Below, in pieces: positions 13,597-17,494 of a stretch of 17,494 nucleotides of DNA. A program made the position numbers and the translations under genes. Source of the stretch: CARZYU01 sp964370085 (GTDB lineage Bacteria > Bacillota_I > Bacilli_A > RF39 > UBA660); assembly GCA_964370085.1 (NCBI GenBank), contig CAYJHI010000025.1, forward strand, positions 1-17,494. The letters run 5' to 3'. The notes beneath the pieces are model-generated. The model saw only the letters and a list, made by a program, of their open reading frames with translations. It was not told where the DNA came from and did no database searches. The first letter of the stretch is position 1. Each line of letters starts with the position of its first letter.

Positions 13597-14618
13597 ATAA
13601 TCATACTATCTCCAAAAGAAAAGAAACGATATTCCTCTGAAACAGCCTCATCATAAGCTTTCAAGATAAATTCTTTATTACTAAAAGCTGATATTAACAT
13701 CATTAAAGTTGACTTAGGTAAATGAAAATTAGTTATTAAACTATCAATTGCCTTAAATTGAAAACCTGGATAAATAAAAATATCTGTAAAACCACTACAC
13801 TCTTTAAATGTTCCATATTCTTTCATAATAGTTTCTAAAGTTCTCGTACTAGTAGTACCAACACTAATAATCTTATGTCCTAATTTTTTAGTATTATTAA
13901 GTAATACCGCCGTCTCTTCACTCATTTGATAAAACTCACTATGCATTTTATGTTCCAAAACGTTATCTACTGAAACAGGTCTAAAAGTACCAAGTCCAAC
14001 ATGCAACGTAACATAGGCAATATTTACCCCTTTAAGCTTAATTTTATTCAATAAACTATCAGTAAAGTGAAGTCCCGCAGTTGGAGCAGCTGCACTACCA
14101 ACTTCTTTGGCATAAACGGTTTGATATCTACTTTGATCTTCTAGTTTTTCATGGATATAAGGAGGAAGAGGCATCGTACCAAGACTTTCTAATACTTCAT
14201 ACAAAATACCATCATATATAAGTTCTATATGTCTAATACCTTCATCAAACAAAGAAACACATTTCCCTTTTAGTTTACCATCACCAAAAGAAACAATAGT
14301 ACCAACCTTTAATCTTCTAGCAGGTTTAACTAAACATTCCCAAATATCACCACTAACATTCTTAAGTAAAAGAATTTCTATAACAGCACTAGTTTCTTCT
14401 TTAACCCCTATAAGTCTAGCAGGTAACACCTTAGTATTATTAAGAACTATTGTATCACCTTTATTTAAGTAATCTATGACATTAGAAAAAGATTTATGTT
14501 CTATAGACTCTTTTTCCCTATCAAGAACCATTAACCTAGATTCATCTCTTTTTTCTAAAGGAACTTGTGCAATTAATTCCTCAGGTAACTCATAATCAAA
14601 ATCATCTGTTCTCACCAT
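13590..14618 (-). CDS. queA: S-adenosylmethionine:tRNA ribosyltransferase-isomerase
   Basis: 342 aa, full length. Transfers and isomerises the ribosyl group of S-adenosylmethionine onto preQ1-modified tRNA to make epoxyqueuosine, the step after Tgt. Family hallmarks are visible: 'FDYELPEELIAQVPLEKRD' (7-25), 'GDTIVLNNTKVLPARL' (54-69), 'YQTVYAKEVGSAAAPTAGLHF' split over 165-185, 'HVGLGTFRPV' (206-215), 'NFHLPKSTLMMLISAF' (297-312) and 'YRFFSFGDSM' (330-339). The ATG overlaps the end of the upstream 160-aa gene by 7 nt (ATGGTGA) and has AAGGATG at good distance, so translation is probably coupled. It is the last gene of the ruvA operon; tgt, its usual neighbour, lies beyond the accessory block. 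Confidence 0.97.
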   Translation of the reverse strand: MVRTDDFDYELPEELIAQVPLEKRDESRLMVLDREKESIEHKSFSNVIDYLNKGDTIVLNNTKVLPARLIGVKEETSAVIEILLLKNVSGDIWECLVKPARRLKVGTIVSFGDGKLKGKCVSLFDEGIRHIELIYDGILYEVLESLGTMPLPPYIHEKLEDQSRYQTVYAKEVGSAAAPTAGLHFTDSLLNKIKLKGVNIAYVTLHVGLGTFRPVSVDNVLEHKMHSEFYQMSEETAVLLNNTKKLGHKIISVGTTSTRTLETIMKEYGTFKECSGFTDIFIYPGFQFKAIDSLITNFHLPKSTLMMLISAFSNKEFILKAYDEAVSEEYRFFSFGDSMIIK

Positions 14619-15094
14619 CTCACATCCTTCATCGCTTCATCAACATAAGCATTAAGCTCCATCTTAAAATCTTCTCTGCTATAATTATCTAAAAAACTAT
14701 TAAGTTCCATCTTAGCAGCATCATTAAGAGAATTTCTAGTTTCCACACACTCTGTTTCATTTGCAACAATAAAACTAGCAGCAAAACGATCATTTAAAAA
14801 ACCTAGAAAAACACCCTTCTCACCAAAATCATTACCACATTCATTCATTTTTTCTAATACACAAGGGTCTAAATCTATTTTTAAAATATCATCTAAATTA
14901 TCCTCTATATTATATATAACACTTGCTACAATTGTTAAATCCTTAATACTATAAGAACTTAAGTCCTCAACACATCTAAGTTTCTCAATCCCCACTTTAT
15001 AAGTATTACCTAAATTTTTCAATATATCTGTTTTAGGAGATAGAAACCTATCCATTTGTAAGTATACTTTTTCTAATATTTTGTCCTTTTTCAT
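14612..15094 (-). CDS. Hypothetical protein between ruvB and queA
   Basis: 160 aa, not recognised. Acidic, likely helical and soluble, without signal peptide or membrane segment. Two similar segments occur near the C-terminus (KMELNSFLDNYSREDF and KMELNAYVDEAMKD), a possible short helical repeat. Cysteines at about 41, 78, 86 and 115 are spread out and form no obvious metal site. AGGAG lies 6 nt before the ATG, in the 8-bp gap after the ruvB stop codon, and the 3' end overlaps queA by 7 nt, so it is firmly part of the operon. I know of no conserved protein at this position in Bacillus; it may be lineage-specific. Confidence 0.87.
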   Translation of the reverse strand: MKKDKILEKVYLQMDRFLSPKTDILKNLGNTYKVGIEKLRCVEDLSSYSIKDLTIVASVIYNIEDNLDDILKIDLDPCVLEKMNECGNDFGEKGVFLGFLNDRFAASFIVANETECVETRNSLNDAAKMELNSFLDNYSREDFKMELNAYVDEAMKDVRW

Positions 15095-15102
15095 ATAAAC
15101 TC

Positions 15103-16107
15103 CTAATTAAACATACTATCTTGATAATTTATATTTAAATGTGAATAAGCCAAAGGCGTAGCAACTCTACCACGAGTCGTTCTCTTTAAGAAACCATTTT
15201 GTAACAAATAAGGTTCATAAACATCCTCAATAGTAGTAACTTCTTCTCCAATACTAGACGCAATTGACTCAACACCAACTGGACCACCATTAAACTTTTC
15301 AATTATTGTACGTAAGAATTGATGATCAGTATCGTCAAGTCCTAACTTATCAACTTTTAATCTACCAAGTGCCTTCTCCGTTATTTCTAAATTAACAGTA
15401 CTAAGACCTTCTACTAAGGCAAAATCTCTAACTCTTTTAAACAATCTATTTGCAATTCTAGGTGTACCTCTACTTCTTGTAGCAAGTTCTAACGCTGCAT
15501 CATCTTCAATAGGCATTCTTAAAACACGTGCTGTTCTACTAACAATTGTCTTTAATTCATCTGTCGTATAAAACTGAAGCTTAGAAACAATACCAAAACG
15601 ATCACGTAAAGGTGCTGTTAAGTCTCCCGCTCTAGTAGTAGCACCCACTAAAGTAAAAGGAGGTAAATCAATTTTAATACTTCTTGAACTTCCCTCAGTA
15701 CCTACCATTATATCTAAAGAAAAATCTTCCATTGCCGGATATAATATTTCTTCTATAATACGAGGCATACGGTGAATCTCATCAATAAATAAAACATCAC
15801 CCGGTTCCAAAGAAGATAATATAGCAGCTAAATCCCCTTGCTTTTCAATAGAAGGACCACTAGCAGTCTTAATATTAACACCCAATTCATTAGCAATAAT
15901 AATTGATAATGTTGTCTTACCTAAACCAGGAGGACCATATAATAATACATGATCAAGAGTTTCTTCCCTCATCTTAGCAGCTTCAATAAAGACCTTCATA
16001 TTTTCTTTAACATCACTTTGTCCAATATATTCAGCCAACGTACTAGGACGAATATTATCTAAGTCCTCATCTAATTCTTCATTAGTAACTATTCTTTCTT
16101 CTTCCAT
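15103..16107 (-). CDS. ruvB: Holliday junction branch migration helicase RuvB
   Basis: 334 aa, normal length. AAA+ motor that, as a hexamer with RuvA, drives branch migration of Holliday junctions. Walker A is GPPGLGKTT (58-66), Walker B DEIHR (109-113), sensor 1 GATTRAG (155-161) and the arginine-finger segment LRDRFG (167-172). The C-terminal winged-helix part ends with 'LLQNGFLKRTTRGRVAT', typical of RuvB. The ribosome binding site AGGTG overlaps the ruvA stop codon seven bases upstream of the gene. No ruvC is present, as expected in Bacillota, where RecU resolves junctions. Confidence 0.98.
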   Translation of the reverse strand: MEEERIVTNEELDEDLDNIRPSTLAEYIGQSDVKENMKVFIEAAKMREETLDHVLLYGPPGLGKTTLSIIIANELGVNIKTASGPSIEKQGDLAAILSSLEPGDVLFIDEIHRMPRIIEEILYPAMEDFSLDIMVGTEGSSRSIKIDLPPFTLVGATTRAGDLTAPLRDRFGIVSKLQFYTTDELKTIVSRTARVLRMPIEDDAALELATRSRGTPRIANRLFKRVRDFALVEGLSTVNLEITEKALGRLKVDKLGLDDTDHQFLRTIIEKFNGGPVGVESIASSIGEEVTTIEDVYEPYLLQNGFLKRTTRGRVATPLAYSHLNINYQDSMFN

Positions 16108-16114
16108 AACACAC

Positions 16115-16672
16115 CTACTTTAACAATAATTTTAATGCCTCTTTAACCTGTTCCTCTATACTAATATCTACAGATACTTTAGGTAACACACTCTTATAAT
16201 CTTTTTCTTTATAACCTAAACCACTAAGTACTAAAGCAAGTTCCTCATGTGTTTTAGTTGTATCTATATTACTATCACCAATATTAACTTTCCCTTTTAA
16301 ATCAAGTACCATCTGTTTAGCAAGCTTATCACCTATCTTAGGAAACTTCTTTAAATATAATAAATTTTCTCTATTAATAGCATCCGCTATACCAGAAATA
16401 GACCCAGTAGCAAGTATCGGCAAAGTCATCTTAGGACCTAATCCTTTAACACTTATAAGTTTCAAAAACATCTCTTGTTCTTCAATCGTTTTAAATCCAA
16501 ATAAAAGATGTTCATCTTCCTTAATTTGTTGATAAATATAAACTTTATAATCTTTATCTTCTTCAAAAGAATAAGGATTAGCAGTATATACTAAATAACC
16601 TATATTATTAACTTCTACTACTATAAAAGTAGAACCTATTTCTTTAACAGTACCTTTTAAATAACGAAACAT
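16115..16672 (-). CDS. ruvA: Holliday junction DNA-binding protein RuvA
   Basis: 185 aa. Binds four-way junctions and loads RuvB. The N-terminal OB-fold domain runs from 'MFRYLKGTVKEIG' to about residue 62. Two helix-hairpin-helix motifs are seen: 'SVKGLGPKMTLPIL' (about 74-87) and 'FPKIGDKLAKQMVLDLKGK' (about 108-127). A C-terminal three-helix RuvB-binding domain ends the protein. The frame is open to 16711, but that ATG lies inside the promoter spacer. The ATG at 16672 has AGAAGG 6 nt upstream and gives the normal RuvA N-terminus. First gene of ruvA-ruvB-160 aa-queA. Confidence 0.96.
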   Translation of the reverse strand: MFRYLKGTVKEIGSTFIVVEVNNIGYLVYTANPYSFEEDKDYKVYIYQQIKEDEHLLFGFKTIEEQEMFLKLISVKGLGPKMTLPILATGSISGIADAINRENLLYLKKFPKIGDKLAKQMVLDLKGKVNIGDSNIDTTKTHEELALVLSGLGYKEKDYKSVLPKVSVDISIEEQVKEALKLLLK

Positions 16673-16693
16673 ATTTACCTTCTTTCTATTAAC

Positions 16694-16721
16694 ATTATAC
16701 AGTAAAAACATTTGTTTGCAA
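16694..16721 (-). promoter_or_regulatory. Sigma-A promoter of the ruvA operon
   Basis: TTGCAA (16716-16721), 16-bp spacer, TATAAT (16694-16699). It begins 3 bp after the terminator of the upstream gene and drives the operon ending at the queA terminator. Confidence 0.75.
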
Positions 16722-16723
16722 AG

Positions 16724-16744
16724 AAAAAAGCACTAAAGTGCTTT
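16724..16744 (-). terminator. Intrinsic terminator of the 146-aa gene
   Basis: AAAGCAC-TTTA-GTGCTTT hairpin followed by TTT-C-TTT on the minus strand. The TAG stop codon (16733-16735) is in the hairpin. Confidence 0.85.
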
Positions 16745-17173
16745 CATTTTCTTAGGATAAGATTGCTTTTTAACAAAAGGTGTTCCATTATATTCAGTTT
16801 CACACCATTCTCTAAGATCATCAGTTGAAAGATCTTTACCATCATTAGATAAAAGTTTATCTTCTAAAAATGAGCGATAATTCTCACCTGTTTCTACAAA
16901 TGCTATATATCTAGAACCTTCACTAGAATTATGATCAATAACATCAAAATCCTCATCTAACAGTCTCAACTGCTCATTAACTGCATTCAATCTCTTCAAA
17001 TCAACAATCAAATCTTTTCTAGAACTTTTATAAACAACAGACTGAACAATTGCTGCTAACTTCAATTGTCTTTCAAAGGATTTATTAGCATAAGGTAATT
17101 TACTATTAATAGAAATTCCATATAATTCTAAAGCTTCCTGTCTATATTTTTCAAATATATCAAATAAATTCAT
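16733..17173 (-). CDS. Hypothetical protein upstream of ruvA
   Basis: 146 aa, not recognised. Soluble, mixed charge, helical in the first two thirds, with a basic tail (KKQSYPKKMKAL). No membrane segment, signal or known motif. The frame is open to 17215, but the first ATG there is upstream of the -10 box. The ATG at 17173 with GGAAGGGG 7 nt upstream is the likely start (MNLFDIFEKY). It has a nearly perfect promoter and its own terminator, so it is expressed on its own, possibly strongly. It lies between yebC and ruvA, where many bacteria have ruvC, but it shows none of the RuvC acidic motifs. Confidence 0.85.
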   Translation of the reverse strand: MNLFDIFEKYRQEALELYGISINSKLPYANKSFERQLKLAAIVQSVVYKSSRKDLIVDLKRLNAVNEQLRLLDEDFDVIDHNSSEGSRYIAFVETGENYRSFLEDKLLSNDGKDLSTDDLREWCETEYNGTPFVKKQSYPKKMKAL

Positions 17174-17203
17174 TATTTTCCCCTTCCATATAAATGTTGT
17201 CAT

Positions 17204-17232
17204 AGTATACCACAAAAAGAAAAAAATGTCAA
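17204..17232 (-). promoter_or_regulatory. Strong sigma-A promoter of the 146-aa gene
   Basis: Perfect TTGACA (17227-17232), 17-bp spacer rich in T, TATACT (17204-17209). The -35 box is part of the 3' arm and loop of the yebC terminator. Confidence 0.85.
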
Positions 17233-17243
17233 AAAGACACTTC
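17215..17243 (-). terminator. Intrinsic terminator of yebC
   Basis: AGTGTC-TTTTT-GACATT hairpin (one G-U pair) followed by TTTTTCTTTTT. It starts about 43 nt after the yebC stop codon. Confidence 0.75.
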
Positions 17244-17285
17244 TAAGTACCATAAAAGGTCTTAAACATCTCTTAACACTAATTC

Positions 17286-17494
17286 TTATTTCATATTACT
17301 ATATACGTTTTGTACATCATCTAAGTCTTCTAATTGTTCGATAAGTGCAATTACTTTAGAAGCAGCCTCTTCATCTAACTCTACATAATTACTAGGTATT
17401 AAAGTAATTTCACTAGTTAAAAAGTCAGTAACTCCTAATTTTTCTAAAGCTTCTTTTACTTTTATAAAGTCTTCTTGACTAGTTGTAATAACAT
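17286..17494 (-). CDS. yebC: YebC/PmpR-family protein, C-terminal part
   Basis: Partial: 68 C-terminal codons and the TAA stop are in the window; the 5' part lies beyond the right edge. The visible part 'SQEDFIKVKEALEKLGV', 'EITLIPSNYVELDEE' and 'LIEQLEDLDDVQNVYSNMK' is the typical end of the YebC/PmpR/TACO1 family. These proteins were described as DNA-binding regulators and more recently as factors that help ribosomes through difficult stretches such as proline runs. The gene often lies beside ruvAB in bacteria, and that order is kept here with one small gene between. A terminator follows, so it is not co-transcribed with ruvA by default. Confidence 0.93.
   Translation of the reverse strand, partial: VITTSQEDFIKVKEALEKLGVTDFLTSEITLIPSNYVELDEEAASKVIALIEQLEDLDDVQNVYSNMK

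Noticed and set aside
16673..16711. Upstream ATG of ruvA as start
   Set aside because: It lies inside the promoter spacer, and the added residues do not belong to the RuvA family, which starts M-(F/I)-x-Y-(L/I)-x-G.

Overview
The window looks like chromosome of a very AT-rich, low-GC member of the Bacillota, probably an uncultured gut-type lineage of Bacilli or a relative. Every supported gene lies on the minus strand. Ribosome binding sites are strong AGGAGG-like sequences, promoters are near-consensus sigma-A types with 16-18 bp spacers, and tryptophan is encoded by TGG, so the Mollicutes TGA=Trp code is not needed. Three sporulation genes (spoIIIAH, gerE, gerM) point to an endospore-forming ancestry and probably to current sporulation.

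Read in the direction of transcription (high to low coordinates), the window begins with the end of a yebC/PmpR-family regulator and a small gene of unknown function. Next comes the Holliday-junction and queuosine operon ruvA-ruvB-(160-aa unknown)-queA. In many Bacillota queA is followed directly by tgt. Here about 6.6 kb of accessory DNA (roughly 6.9-13.6 kb) separates them. This block encodes a large membrane-anchored surface protein with a lectin-like C-terminus, two paralogous basic proteins of unknown function, and two tandem surface proteins with an FGE-sulfatase/C-type-lectin-like C-terminal domain. The second surface gene is interrupted by one in-frame TAA. The two copies are mosaics, with stretches of exact identity (115 bp and 247 bp) separated by diverged sequence. 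The duplicated DNA includes the last codons of the gene upstream. The C-terminus of the intact copy has the codon pattern expected of a diversity-generating retroelement target, although no retroelement lies in the window.

After the block come tgt, then spoIIIAH, gerE (with a close match to a sigma-K promoter) and gerM. Two paralogous proteins of unknown function follow, then tRNA-Arg(UCU) and gltX (glutamyl-tRNA synthetase).

The transcription layout is very compact. Nearly every unit ends in an intrinsic terminator whose stem-loop contains the stop codon of its last gene. The next promoter often starts inside that terminator or its T-tract. The most interesting parts are the mosaic surface-protein pair and its possible hypervariable C-terminus, the insertion between queA and tgt, the nested terminator/stop/promoter layout, and the three separate pairs of paralogous genes with no recognised function.
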